The position numbers were made by a program, and so were the translations under genes. Shown here in pieces: positions 10,501 to 26,300 of a DNA stretch of 60,000 bases. This DNA is from Nematostella vectensis. Its lineage: Eukaryota; Cnidaria; Anthozoa; Actiniaria; Edwardsiidae. The notes below the pieces were generated by a model. It searched no databases. It was not told the DNA's origin and worked only from the letters and a program-made list of their open reading frames with translations. The stretch's first letter is position 1. Each line of letters opens with the position of its first letter. The stretch is taken from positions 3,115,001-3,175,000 of the forward strand of contig NC_064039.1 of the NCBI RefSeq assembly GCF_932526225.1, in the 5' to 3' direction.

Positions 10501-13500
10501 AGGAAATTAAGTGGAGGTATCTGATCTGAATTCAACTTATCGGGATCTTACTGTCCTAAGCATGAAAAAATTTGCAATCATTATTGGTTTCTTACCGAAA
10601 CGTATAGGTGAGTTTACTAGTTCGTAGGTTTCTCTTTTTCACCATCTATATTTTTCACTCTGTTTAGTATCAGGGTTCGAGCGCCTTTCGTGTATTTCGC
10701 ATAAACGTGTTTAGACGATGATGTTAAGATTGAAATTATCATAGATTTACCATGATACAAATTTATTCCGCTCATTGATTTTTCATGCTTGGTATCGCAT
10801 TTCGAACGAAGCTGTTTTTCGTGTTCAACAAAACAGGCTTCCTAGTCGGCTGATTTGTATTTTTATTTCATGCTGATCAGCGGTCTATTTCGAGAACTCC
10901 TGTACCGAAACATGTTTGTCCCGTCCTCCGAGCATTCACTTTCTATTAGAAACTTCTAGTTATGTAGATACGCGTAATCCTTTCATTATCAACAACGCGC
11001 GCCGATTTTTAAATCATGATTACGAACGCGCTTGACCATTATCTTCGAACAACGTGGTTAATTGTCAGTCGCAATTTTTTTTTTTTTGCTTTCTTATCAT
11101 TTCAATATTAACGCGCACTCGAACATCTTCGCATAATCCTCTCTTACGCACTTGGTTCTCAATTCCGCGCTTACTCGTTCTCTGCTAATTGTTCTTATTT
11201 CTGTAGGTTTCTCTCAAACTTTTGTAAGTCCTATCTCACTATTCATTCATTACGACATTCTATGATTTGCACGTATCATTTTGAATGCGGCCGAATTTTT
11301 GGACCGATGCTTTTTGAAGCAAAAATCTCAAAATAATTTCAAGCCGTCGTGGGATACCTGTGCTGCCCAATGTAGTGCCGTCTTGCCCTCTGTGTCACGT
11401 GCTACAATCTCTGCGTCGTGGTCAATAAGAAGCTTGACGTGTTCCGCGCGCCCGTGGTACGCCGCCCAATGGAGTGCGGTCATACCCTTTAAAGCAAGCG
11501 AAGATCACAATAAACCATACATCAATACTATAGAAATAGCCTTAGATTGCATTAGCTGGGGGAGGGGTGCGCAGTCATAGGTATCTTCATATGGTTAAAA
11601 GATAGTATTTGACGATCCCCCCCCCCTCCCCCAAGGTACACACCTAGGCCATGCAATGAACCTTACCTTATGTGAAGCGAGGCGTTGTGTTTATAAAGCA
11701 AATTAAACTATTTGCATTGCGATTATAAAACAAGGGATTTATTTGTGATGAGCTCTGTACAAGCCTGAGTGAAGCGTTCAGGATATTTTTAGAGCTCCAG
11801 TCATCGTAAGAATGTGTATTTATAATATTTGTGCGATCTAGGCACCCCATGGCGTATTAGCGTACAGAATTGAGGCGTGGCATATTTTTGTTGTATTTAT
11901 CGTTTATTTGTACTATTAGGGTGTTACGAGTGATGTGCTTTATACAGTACTACCGCCCACCTCGCCGTCTTGTTTGTTGATGTGGTCTGAGGGCAAATGC
12001 TGAAGTAGAAGCCCCACTGTTCTAAAAAAGGGCATTAGAGTCATACATGAGTAGGAGGTTGTAGTAGGATGTTGTAGAACGGCCCGCATCATATTTTGGT
12101 CCTGGGCAGTGTTCGGTATGGACGTGACACGTGTCATTTTCGCAGCAACACCGTTGGAGCAAGTTAACAAATGAATGGACAGTAAAGGACTACGCATCGA
12201 AACCAGAGTTAAAGACATATGCTCTAAACGAGTTTTTAGTTGCGTGACCACCGTAACTTCCTTGCTGGTGTGGGGATGTCGCATAGTCCATTGACTATAT
12301 AAGCCAATCAATAACTCGCTGCTTTATAAATGCCGCGCCCGACCCATTTGACTGCATACAGCAGGGAAATTGATTGTCGCTGGCGTAGTGATTGATTACG
12401 CGCTACATCCTGAGATAGATTTTAAATTCTGGGCGGCCACAAAGCTAGTCGTTTTGCATTTACCTCCCCCCTTCCCTTATTCGCCAGCCCCTTTGAGGGT
12501 TTGCATCCCTCTAAATTACTCCCCCATCCACCCCCTCCAGGGTTCAGATTGCCTCATCTACCTGCCACTGCTGTAGTACGTAGCAGCATGTAATGGTAAG
12601 CGCCCGCAGTTATCCACGATTGTTGAGTCAGCGCCCACCGCCAAGAGATAATATACTCCATCATTCCAGCCCTGTGCAACCAAACACAAGCGTCACCACA
12701 AGCATTCAGAGCATTAAGAAAATGATCTCTTTTAGGAAAATTTAGAAACTCCATCAATAAACGCAAACATCTAAAACTGACAGTTAACGACGGGCAAATA
12801 GACAGGAGGGAGGCGTGCATTAGAAACTTTTGCGTTATTTAGTCTTAAAAAAATGGTGTGAAAAAGATAAAGTTCATACTACTTGTTGCTATTCGCTGAG
12901 TACCTGGTCAGCATCCAAGACGAGAGGAGTAATTGCTTAAGATAATTATTAAGAGAAGAGTGATACAAAGAAGTTGAATGCCACTATTTGTGACCACTCA
13001 CTGAGTACCTGGTAAGCTGCCAGAGCGAGAGGCGTCCTCCCAAGGTTATCTCTCGTGTTTAGCGAGGCACCGGAAGTCGCCAGGAACTGCACACATTCCA
13101 GGTTACCAGTGCTGACAGCGACAAATAGTGGAGTCATTCCCTCGCTGTTAAGCGCCTCGATTAACCCTTGGAAAATAGGTCAAATGTAATAATTAACCCT
13201 GGGAAAAGAGGTCAACTGTAATAAATAACCTTGGGGAAAGACGTCAACTGTAACAATTAACCCTGGGAAAAGAGGTCAACTGTAACAATTAACCCAGGGA
13301 AAATAGGTCAACTGTAACAATCAACCGTGGGAAGATAGATCAACACTGTTACAATTAACCCAGGGTAAATAAGGCAACTGTAACAATTACCTTGGGAAAA
13401 GAGTTCTCTCACAAGTCGTCTCTTCTATCTTCTATCATCTATCCATTATCTCTCCCTCTCTTCCTCCCTCCGAAACCCTTCCCTCGCTCTTCTACTATCC

Positions 13501-16492
13501 TCTATCCATCTGCTCCTTCCCTCCTTCCTTCTCCTACCTAATCTCTTCCCCCTCCTCATCTCTTCCTTCTTCCACCCACCCACCCACCCCTCCCTCCCTC
13601 CTTCCTTTTAAGCCCTCCATTTATACTTCTGCTATCGTTTTTTCCCCTCCTTTCTCCTCTATTCACCTTGTTTCAAACACTCACAAAATGTAAATCCTAC
13701 TCACTCTTCTTTTGTCTTCCCTCTTCCTCCGCCAGCTTTTTCAATATTTTCATTAAAACAATAGTTACAGACAAACGTGTAACTTAACATAGTCTCTCTC
13801 ATTGTCTCCTTGCCGCACCCAATTTCCCAAAACATTTTGTCCATAAATCCCGGACCATAAATCCCACCTTTATCCCTTTGAAATTCTTCTTTCAGTGCCG
13901 TTATATCCCCAGCATGGACGAGTTCGTGGATGATGGAAGCCATGAGAGCCTGTGTCTGTTCAATGTGGTCATAGCCAGCCACGCCTGACAACCAGTGAGA
14001 GGCTATTAGCAACATGGGTCACTAAACCCTCAGGGGCGTACTTAGGATTTATTTGAGGGGGAGGGATGCGGTGGGGGATACAGATAAAAATAAACCATAC
14101 ATCAATACACTAGAAACAGCCTCACTTAGACTGCATTAGCTAGGGGACAGGGGGGGCTCAGTCATACTTATAATATGGACAATTGATAGTATTTGACGAC
14201 CCTTAAATAACAAAATAACGAAGACCCACTTTTTGGCAACCAATGGGCAGGGGGCGGGCATACACACCCTGTACGCCCCCCTAGGTATAACCCTGAAACA
14301 GATATAATAGGGTTTGGGAGAGAAGTCTTAGCACATTTCAACAACAAGTACTTCGCTTGAGAAGGGAACTCCCCCAAAATAAATTCCATGTGCTTGCCAA
14401 GGAAATACAGGCACGCACTAAAGGGTGCGCAGGGCGGGTCATTTATTATTGAAGGACGCACCTGGAATAAACCTAGAACCTGAGGAAATGCAAAACAGGA
14501 TTTGATCACTGAAAATAGACTAAATCCTAGAAAGTAGATTTTCAAGATTTCTATATTGCATTTATTTAGTAATATTCTAATGCCAAAATGATGTTCTACC
14601 AAAATTAAAATTAGAGCCGAATCATCCAATTTTTGGGGAGCAAACCGATCTATTAGATTAAGATGGGAATAGCAGAAATCTAATAATAAGAAAACCCTAA
14701 GGGATAGCAGAAATCTTAGAATAAGCTTTTAATGCTTAAAAAAAAACAAGAAAACCCTAAGGTATAAGATTTAGGGGTGATTATAAGATATATACCCAGT
14801 ACTCACATTTCGTATCCTTTAATCATTATCGTTTATCATTTGTTCTTTTTATGTTAGTTATCATTTTGAACATTGATTTCAAAGATGAGTAGTATTTGTT
14901 TCTCCTGTAGGAACTATTTCTGTACTCACATATTTGCACGGTCATTTTTGCGTACAGTTGGCTTTTTGACAATTTTATTTTTGAGTCGATTTTGGTATTT
15001 TTTTTTCCTTAAAACTAAACCACCATTTTTGTTTTGATTCCTATATCAAATAAGTCGTTTGATGTATTTCTCTATCCCTTATAAAACAAACTATTGTCGT
15101 GAGGGGTTTTAACTTTGGTAATTGTATTTTTTTTTCAACAATGACAAACAGCTTTTGTTAGCGTTCAGCTGTCAAACCCAATTAAGTTCTGAACTTTATC
15201 GTCACAAAAAGGTGAGTTTTCTCTCGGTTTTAACTTGGCTTTTCCAAATTTTCCACAGGAATCAGCTGTGGACAATTTTCGCATGATTTTAAGGCTTATG
15301 ACCAAAAAACAAGTGTTCAAAACAGGTAAATGAAAAAGTAATATTTTGACAGGTCCTTAACAGTCCAAAGACTGCATTCGTTAAGAGTAACAGTTAGTAA
15401 ATATGATTTATATTACTTTATGGGTGAAATAACAAAAAGTACACTTCCCTACGGGCATTTGTATTTAAATAAAAAGACGCTTAATCTAGCGTTTTGTATG
15501 ACATGTCTAGCGTTTTGCATTAGAGGAAATTCATTTTAAATATTAAACTTTATTGAAATAAACCAAATGCAATGACCTAGACCAATTTTTTGTTAGAAAG
15601 AGCAGCAACAAGAAATAAATCGATTGCTTTTTTAATAAACACTAAGGAATTTGTAATCATCTATTTCTAAAGAGACGTGTATAGTCTTACACGTCCTGTG
15701 AAGGCTACCGCATACGAGTATTTCAACTGCGAAGTTTGGTCATATGGCAATTTGGGTTTTCTTCACCAAAAGCAATGTTCCCTCTGAGTAAATCACAGCG
15801 GTGGAAACATGGATATTGTTTGTGAATTATTACATTTTGTACTACTTAGTGTATTTTTTATTTGACATGAAACAAGCATTATCTTAATCATTTCTATGAA
15901 ACACGCTATTCCATTGTCGGATTGGGAAACTCGACCACATTGTGGTCTTACTACGTCTGTGTTTCTCAAATAACATAATAGTTGGCGGCATGAAAAACAA
16001 CTACATCACTTTTCGCCTTTTAATTTCCGAAATGTTTAATTTGTAATACTTCAAAAATCATAGAAAGCCGTTGCAGGTGTAAAAAGCAATAATTTTGTAG
16101 TTTTCAACTACACAACACATGTTATCATCGAACGAAAGCTATCATCAGCCTTAAGGTTTCTCGACCGACGGAAACGGTTAAAAACATTTTCAGAGATCAG
16201 AACGCGATATTTCTTTCCCTGAGTTGTACCCCTTATAGACATTTCAAACGGGGAATTCGAAATTCTCCCGATTTCGTAGTGTGTAATAAGATTCAAATAA
16301 TCATACATATTCAAAATTAGTATATCAATAGGAAATGCTGTTATTTTTCAATGTGGCAATCCGCACCGGGAAATAGTGCGTCTTTTTGCGCTATTGCTAG
16401 GGAAATCTCCACTGAATAAATTACATAATATTATAACAACACTTACTACGTCTGGGGCCTCTCCTTCCAGCTTGTGAGCTCGGTCTGTCCAT
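7550..16492 (-). CDS. ANKRD55: ANKRD55-like protein, nine ankyrin repeats (9 exons, 395 aa)
   Basis: Exons on the minus strand: 16492-16447, 13984-13868, 13166-13009, 12671-12562, 12021-11961, 11486-11358, 10438-10254, 9946-9741 and 7725-7550. All junctions keep phase (1,1,0,2,0,0,2,1). The ATG exon encodes MDRPSSQAGRRGPRR and ends in GTAAGT. Residues from about 30 to 325 form nine ankyrin repeats with typical cores such as GMTPLFVAVSTGNLECVQFL, GRLPLHAAT, GMTALHWAAYHGRAEHVKLL, GKTALHWAAQ, GKTPLHYAAAAGHLSALQEL and SLHWAAATGHARCVAALL. The order of cores, including the GRLPLHAAT and doubled LHWAA repeats, matches vertebrate ANKRD55 across the whole repeat domain; that comparison is from memory, not a search. 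ANKRD55 is a scaffold of poorly defined function, linked to the ciliary intraflagellar transport machinery. The tail after the repeats is only about 70 residues, against about 300 in human ANKRD55. A donor-like AAG|GTAAAG at 7613 could extend it by splicing. Two splice junctions are embedded in tandem arrays (9352..9741 and 13161..13402). Confidence 0.9.
8457..8921. mobile_element. Putative non-autonomous DNA transposon with 19-bp TIRs
   Basis: The left end ATCAAGGGCACCCAACGAC (8457-8475) and the reverse complement of the right end (8903-8921) differ at one base. The interior repeats short TTTCGG/GGATCACCTATG motifs and encodes nothing recognisable. No clear target-site duplication is seen. 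It lies in the last intron (intron 8) of the ANKRD55-like gene. Confidence 0.55.
9352..9741 (-). repeat. 55-bp tandem array carrying the exon 8 splice donor
   Basis: The junction GAACATATAG|GTAAGG at the 3' end of exon 8, with the 45 or so exonic bases before it, recurs downstream in intron 8 with exact 55-bp spacing: copies of ctatatgttc start at 9741 (authentic), 9686, 9631, 9576, 9521, 9466 and 9411, with a divergent copy at 9352. Each copy keeps a GTAAGG donor. Since 55 is not a multiple of three, use of a distal donor would shift frame. Read-through past the authentic donor meets a stop after GKADYT. Confidence 0.93.
9965..10250. repeat. Degenerate ATC/ATT trinucleotide-rich tract
   Basis: A run of imperfect CATCAT, ATTATC and CACCAT units fills intron 7 of the ANKRD55-like gene between exons 7 and 8. 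It is low complexity; open frames through it are artefacts. Confidence 0.85.
11515..11640. mobile_element. MITE-family fragment in intron 5 of the ANKRD55-like gene
   Basis: The segment with ACCATACATCAATAC..TAGAAA, then GCATTAGCTGGGGG and GATAGTATTTGACGA, repeats the interior of the element at 14031..14290 at high similarity. The ends are incomplete, so it looks like a truncated copy. It is followed by a C-rich run. Confidence 0.7.
13161..13402 (-). repeat. 32-bp tandem array carrying the exon 3 splice acceptor
   Basis: About eight 32-bp units start near 13161, 13193, 13225, 13257, 13289, 13321, 13353 and 13386. On the minus strand each reads like GTTGACCTCTTTTCCCAG|GG, that is a branch-site-like GTTGAC, a pyrimidine tract, AG and the first exon bases GGTTAAT. 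The copy at 13161-13192 is the authentic acceptor of ANKRD55-like exon 3 (TTTTCCAAG|GGTTAATCG). The other copies lie upstream in intron 2, and several have a more canonical CCCAG end. Confidence 0.9.
13415..13680. repeat. Pyrimidine-rich (CT/CCT) tract
   Basis: A long run of CTCC, TTCC and CCCACC imperfect units lies in intron 2 of the ANKRD55-like gene, upstream of the 32-bp array in the sense of transcription. On the sense (minus) strand it is purine-rich. Confidence 0.8.
14031..14290. mobile_element. MITE with AGGGGCGTAC-type termini
   Basis: The left end is caggggcgtacttagg and the right end gtacgcccccct, a short terminal inverted repeat. The interior shares GCATTAGCT, GATAGTATTTGACGA and CCACTTTTTGGC with the copies at 11515..11640 and 22565..22690, so at least three family members occur in the window. 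It lies in intron 1 of the ANKRD55-like gene. Confidence 0.75.
14291..16446. other. Intron 1 of the ANKRD55-like gene (remainder)
   Basis: AT-rich sequence with no exon-like segment I can support. Open frames at 14168-14629 and 16108-16314 (minus) have neither splice-site support nor recognisable sequence. Confidence 0.5.
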
Positions 16493-16570
16493 CTAGAAGT
16501 AGAAGCGAGTGTAAATTGGAGACGTTATCGACTCTTTCTCATCAAGGTGACTTGCGCGCTGCTTGCTGGA

Positions 16571-16774
16571 TCATCTCAAAAGATCAGTTAAGCCAAGCTC
16601 TAAAACACCCATCTTTCTCTTAGTGGTTTCTAACACTTTGGTCGTGCTTCTGTTTATTTTTTTTTTAGCAGTGTTGCGATAATGACTTGAGCCAAATTCG
16701 GCTTTCATTAATTCTGTAATTCTCAGCGCGCTTTTCTTCCCGTTCTTGTTTGCGCGTGTATGAAATTGTGACAT
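16571..16774 (-). other. Possible upstream ORF in the ANKRD55-like 5' leader
   Basis: A 67-codon open frame (MSQFHTRANKNGKKS.., Lys/Arg/Thr-rich) lies between the CCAAT boxes at 16796-16829 and the ANKRD55-like ATG at 16492. If transcription starts just below 16790 it would be in the 5' leader, upstream of the main start. It resembles no family I know and could be chance. Confidence 0.2.
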
Positions 16775-16795
16775 TAACAGCGCTCGATAGCGCGC

Positions 16796-16829
16796 TATTG
16801 GTCAATTGCCCGGCCTTTTGTCTATTGGT
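16796..16829 (-). promoter_or_regulatory. Two inverted CCAAT boxes, likely ANKRD55-like promoter
   Basis: The plus strand has CTATTGGTCAAT and CTATTGGTGG, which read CCAAT on the minus strand at 16797-16801 and 16824-16828, about 310-340 nt upstream of the ATG. A GC-rich palindromic stretch (GCGCTCGATAGCGCGC) adjoins them. Paired CCAAT boxes are typical NF-Y sites in TATA-less promoters. Confidence 0.5.
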
Positions 16830-16849
16830 GGGGCACCTGCAGCTCTAAA

Positions 16850-19500
16850 CACAATAATACACCTAACGCATATTGTAGTGTTAAATCCTCCAGTTCAGCT
16901 TTATCACATCCTAGCCTTATTTTTCTAAATTTTACTAATTTTACTATTTTTGTATTGAGACATACTAACGAATTATATGTGCGTCACTACTCACGTAGTA
17001 AAATATAAGTAAAGATACATTAAGAAATAATTTTGCTAGATAACCTTTAACAACAAATTTGTTGGGATTTTCTGTAAATGATGTTAATGAATATTCGCTG
17101 TTTTTATAACTTTGTGGAATCTTACAATTTTTAGTAAATGACTCTCCAAGCAAAATAGATAGGAAGAAGAGTTTTGTATAAAATTCACCCATTGCATGAT
17201 TCCTTTGATTGTATAACATCGCTGCAGTTTATTTAAGACGGCCTTTAGCCCAATGCAAACACACGATGATCGAATTGACGGATTTGTAGGCCCAGGGGAT
17301 TTCGAGTTTATGTGTCGCTTGCGTGTTGTCAATGTTTATTCATGTGCGTTTTACGTTTCGCCAGCTTTTGAATTTCGATCGTCAGAGTTTTGCAACAACG
17401 TAGATTTGTGCTGTCAGTCAAAAAGATTAAATTACAACCATTACATAAATAAGAAGAGCAAGAGGTGATTGTTAATATGAAAATAGTTCATTCTGTTGTG
17501 ATTGACAGAATTTGATTGAGCTGCGACAACCAAAGATACGTTTTTTAAGAGAGCTATATCTTAAGATACAGTTTTTTTTCCTAGTATTTCCTAATAACTT
17601 TAGGACCAGCTTTGTATTGTACATTTTGTCTCTGTGCGTAGTTGCCGGAGGCCAATAACCTGCAAAGGGCGGGTGGTTATTAAATACTCATTTAAAACCC
17701 CTCCAGAAAAATGGTCTAATGTTTATGGAGCAATTACTATAATATATGTTTTAGTGCGCGAAGCGCAAGGTACATTAATTGCACCTGAATAGCATACATC
17801 AAATAAGCCCTATTTTTTCTGTTATTTTGAATAAGCAAACAAATTCGAGATTTCAACAGAGATTATAGAGCACATGTGTATATTAATTGTACAGTTTGTG
17901 TCTATGCTTAAAATATAATTTGCCATCGACCTTCTAGTTACCCAGTTAACAGTTTTGTCTGCCGCGATGTTATTTCAAAGGTTTCTTTAAATTTTATCTA
18001 AATGATCGCGCTAAAACGTCAGCCTCTTCATTCGCCTTCCCGCATTTTTTGTTTCCTTGTTGACACTTTCTCCCCTGCCCTCCCCTCTGGCTACCTCCCT
18101 TTCTACGCTTAAGTTTCATTAAGTTCAAGAGTGCATTGGGAATAGTAAACAAATGATGAAGAAAAATACATGGAAATTGAGAGTAGACGAAAGATAAATG
18201 GGCCAAATAGGGGCGTTTTTCGTGACAAAATCCTTCCGTAAAAAACTTCAAAGCTGGCCCCGTGCCGTTCAACTTGACAAACCTGGATTTTTTTTGTAAT
18301 ACTATCTTCCATTATTTTATCAGGAAAAAACCCGGACGTGTAGTTCTTGAGAATAAGCAAGGCGTCAAAGGAGAATCTCGCCAAAAGTTAAGTAAGGCCC
18401 TAATGATGGAAGTCATTATTTTTAAGCCAAACTTTCGATATCTCTCGCCAAGATAATCAATTGTACTCGAGAATCTTCACCCAAGTCTGCCGTGTCTCCC
18501 ACATACTCTTTATGCTCGGCTTTGCGCCAAGTCAATCCAGAAGGGAACAATTCCCCTCCCTCAAGATCCTGTGTGCGCGCATCGAAAGATATAAATCAGA
18601 TAAAAGATGTTATGCTTTTTCTCTTTTCGTTTAAAGGTCAGTTTGTAATTGTTGCCCGGGGTGCTCGTTTCCGTTTTGTGAAACTATTATGCTTAGTTCT
18701 TTTTTTACATTTGCTGGTTGTTTCCATTTGAGCATTTAAGCTTGCGCCAGATGAATAAAAAAAAATGCAATCCAAGCTTGCAAGAAGCCTTTACTGAATT
18801 TGATCCTATGAGGATTACAATCGTTCAGTATCGTAAACCTGTAATGCCGAATAGAATAAAAGGATTTGCAAAAACACCAGAGTTTTGATCATATGCGGAA
18901 ACGGGTTTCTGTGCATTATCTGGATTATGGTATTATATAAAAGGAAATCTAATTACACCCAAAAAACTGTAAGTTCTCGCAAAATTTGTGTTCAATGCAA
19001 TATTTCTCCTTGTCGAAACTGTTCCATTCGGTTTAACCCATCTGTTTTTGCAGCATACGACGCCGGCAACATCTAGGCAGAGTGCGCTCAGTATATTTTA
19101 ATTTTTTTCTGCTCATTTGACAAATTTACTACAAGCTATGCGGTCGACCCTTAGGCGAAGAATCATTCTGTGAGTTTTCCGCTAAACTGTGTTTGTCAAT
19201 TCGCAAAAAGGCTCTCTGCAAAATTTAACCGGAATTTATGCAATGTTAAAAATGATTCGGGCGCTTTACACCTTTTGAATTAAATTTGGAATATTCAGAT
19301 ATAATTGGGGATGACGTACACTTGAAAGCTCCTTGCCGCAGTGTTAATGATGGTGGAATATTAAATGCAATTTCATCACCTTCATGTTGGGTAAGATGTT
19401 TGTGTGCCGTCGTTGCTTGTCATTGGCCATTTTATCAAGTTTTCGTAGACCGGTCTCCTAGTCTTCGATCATCTTAATCCCTGCTACAATTCCTCTGCGA
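16850..19500. other. Intergenic region, no gene seen
   Basis: Divergent interval between the ANKRD55-like and TACC genes. Several short open frames exist on both strands (for example 17253-17468 plus and 17994-18272 minus), but none has recognisable sequence or splice support. Confidence 0.5.
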
Positions 19501-19504
19501 TCGC

Positions 19505-19640
19505 CCAATGTTAGCCATTTGATTAGTAGAGTGATCATTGAATGACGTCACTGGAAATGTGTTTTGATGTTTGAGCGTTTATGAGATGGCTGTTTTTCCC
19601 TTTTCGGCCAAATGGTATACGATGTCTTCCGCGCATGCGC
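19505..19640 (+). promoter_or_regulatory. Promoter-like cluster: CCAAT, CRE and NRF1 palindrome
   Basis: Within 140 bases there are a CCAAT box (19505-19509), a full palindromic CRE TGACGTCA (19543-19550) and a perfect NRF1-type GCGCATGCGC (19631-19640). A donor-like AAAA|GTAAAG follows near 19690. The TACC start exon is preceded by a splice acceptor (TATTACAG|GATG at 23330), which implies a non-coding first exon further upstream; this cluster is a plausible location. The link to TACC is inference. Confidence 0.4.
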
Positions 19641-19703
19641 GCCGAGAAAACTGTGTGTCAGAATAGGGCGACAGAAACGTCTATGCGAAAAGTAAAGAAA
19701 TTA

Positions 19704-23329
<3,626 letters not shown>

Positions 23330-23330
23330 G

Positions 23331-26300
23331 ATGTCAAGCATTATTTTAGCAGAGAAGGAGAATGCAGGCTTACCAGATGAGCTTTCAAATAAGCAAAAAG
23401 TTGGGCAAACAACCAACAACACATCAATATTGAAATCTTCGCAAAAGGAAAACTGCGAGCCTTGTGTAAGCCCTTCTTTATCTCCGAAGAAAAACCCCAA
23501 GGTAGGAAAAATATCTAGCAGACTATTCCCTCATTAGCTTGAAGATATTTTGTTATTTATCATAATATATTGGCTTTTTTAACTTGAGCGCGGTAGAAAT
23601 AAAAAAAACATCGGTTTGACCTGTTGATTTCTTGACCTGTTGATTTCTTGATGAGACTAATTATTTATTCTTAGTGAAGCCATCGACTGTTGTAAAGTAA
23701 CAATGCACTTGATTATGTATCAACTACCTCTGAAATGGATAGTATGAAAATTTGAAGAATTTAACATTTTGTTAGTACGAGCTCTTGACTGAACATGGTT
23801 CTTTTGGGTGTAAAGTTATACTTACTCATAATAAAATAAGAGTGGAATCAATGGGTTTTATCGCGGGTTTTTCTGATGCCATCGAGTGTGTCGGTGAATC
23901 TATTTTTATAATAAGAGTTCCACATGTTTTTATAGGTGGAAACGTGATTATTCGTCTGTAAACGACTGTAAAAGATACTTCTATTATTGCATGTGCTATA
24001 CTATCGTTACTTGCAATTAAAATACAAAAATATGTCAATAATTAAAAAGGCCAACGTTGTTAAGTAGTTATGATGTGCAAACGTTTAGATTTCTAGATTT
24101 AGATAGATATCTATTAAAATATAATGTTTCCCGCACAGTTTATTTTGTTAATTTTATTATAATTGTACATACTGTACATGTACATTAGAGAACAACTTCT
24201 TTATTTCATTTTTAGAACTCATAAAACGTCAAATTTGTTAAAAGAAATTACTTTTACCTGTGCTGTTAAGCTGTTATCTGCATTAACTATCTCCTGAACT
24301 AAGTTTGCACTTTCTTTACTTAACCCTTTTTACCCTTTAGGTAAGCTTTAAAAACACACCAGTGCGCCATCGCCCTGAGAGATACAAGATTGAATTGCCT
24401 CAGTTGGACACATGGGAGGAGATCCGTTGTCTTGATGAGGAGGAAAATTGGACGGAGCGGACACAGGTGGTGACCAAGGAGGATCATCAATTGCATTTAG
24501 AGACTGCAAAAGTAAGCATTGACTTAGATATGATACACCAACAATTGTGATGTAGGTTAATCTAGATTTTGTTTGAGTCAAAGAGAAAAATTTGAAAGAT
24601 TCCCATAACTTGGTAAAATCACATAAATTTACTAAAGAGAGAATAAGCAAAGCTGTCAATAGTAAATTATGGTACAGTGGTGGTAGTTTTCATTGGGTAA
24701 ATGAAATTTGGCTCCCTGATTCTCGCCAACCCCATTTTAAAGTGTTTTATGGGTTTAAGATCAATCATCTTTAAATGCAAGCTTCTGTATCTATGTTATG
24801 CATGGTTTTGACTATGTATATGTGATCTAAATTTTGTTAAGATGGAACATGACCTTTTGCATGCACGCCAAACTAGATGCACATCTATAAAGTAATTATT
24901 TGACCAAGTTATTGGATTTTAAGGACTTTGCATAATGTACTTGGGTTTTTATTGCAAAATAACAATTTCTGAGCTCAAGAGTATGTATATGATATCTTTG
25001 TGTAAGTAGTTTATTATTTATATATGTTTTTTAAATTTACAAATATTTACAGGCAGTTGCATTCTATGTTTCCAGGAATTCCTTGAAGAAATTATTAACA
25101 ACCTTCCAATAAAGTAAGTAATGAACATTTTCCCTACTAGTAACTGCAATTTTGCAATCATTCCATGTACAGTGAACACTAACCCTGTGATCCTCATTTA
25201 TTTTATTTCACTTCACTTTATTTATTGCACAACCTATTCATACTTGAATACTTGTTGACAATTTAAAAAAGAGATTAAAAATATTGTGAAAAAAGAAAGC
25301 AAAATTCTCCATGCTGTAATGTCTGGCTCACACTAGTGACATAACGACATGGGTGCGCACACTCTGTTTAGCCCAACATAACAACATAAGAGAAAAAAAC
25401 AGATTTTTCTCTTATCTCGTTATGTCCATGTTGTTATGTCAGGTTTATGTCAAAATGTTGAACAATTCACACTTAACATACAAAGAGAAGAGTCTGGGTA
25501 CCCATGTCGTTATGTAGCTAGTGTGCTTGGCATTATGGCCGGTGCACACTAGTGATATAACGACATATTTTAACTCCGACATAAAGATATGGACATAATG
25601 ACATGAATGAAAAAACATGTCATTAAACATGTGCACCAGGCATAATAGATCTTCAAGATTCCTACAATTTCTTATTTTTAAAAAATACACTCTTGCAAAA
25701 CTCTCCATACAGTAATTGATGTCTATTAGATTCCTGTTTATTATTATTCAAACACATTCTTGTATCATTGTCTTTTTCAGAAGAGAAGAAAACAACAATA
25801 CTGACACACAAAAAGCAAATACACAGATGGAGCAGCCAGAACAAGCAAATATTAACAAATCCAAGTCCCCAGCGAGGATAGCAAAACCCATTAAAGGAGG
25901 CATAAGATCCCCACCAATTCCAAAAGCCTTTGAGACGGAATTCCCAGAACTTAGAGATGATGATAACGAGGTTCAAAATGTGCTCAACTCCCCTGGACCA
26001 CTGGATCCTGTTATAGCTACAGTAGAGGCTTATCTTAGCGCTGGGGAGGATGACATTCCTAGGCAGTTCTCACCCATTGGCAGTGAGAGGACCTCTCCTG
26101 AAACAGGTTGGCTCCTTGCTAGCCGTGCTATGTTATTCATTTTGATGGCATTGTTTTGTCATTAGGGAAGACGGAGTTTGCCATTAGGGAAGGGAGCGAA
26201 GCCAAGCCATCACAATATGTACCAAGGATAACCACTATTAACCTTGATGAGTGTTGTTGTCACAATATTTTATTCTTGTTTTTTTAGCCAACATGATGAG

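Noticed and set aside
13701-14015. HELVH motif suggesting a zinc metalloprotease
   Set aside because: The exon joins in phase to ankyrin exon 3 and aligns with the first ankyrin repeat of ANKRD55 (A-GD-AL pattern); there is no further metalloprotease signature.
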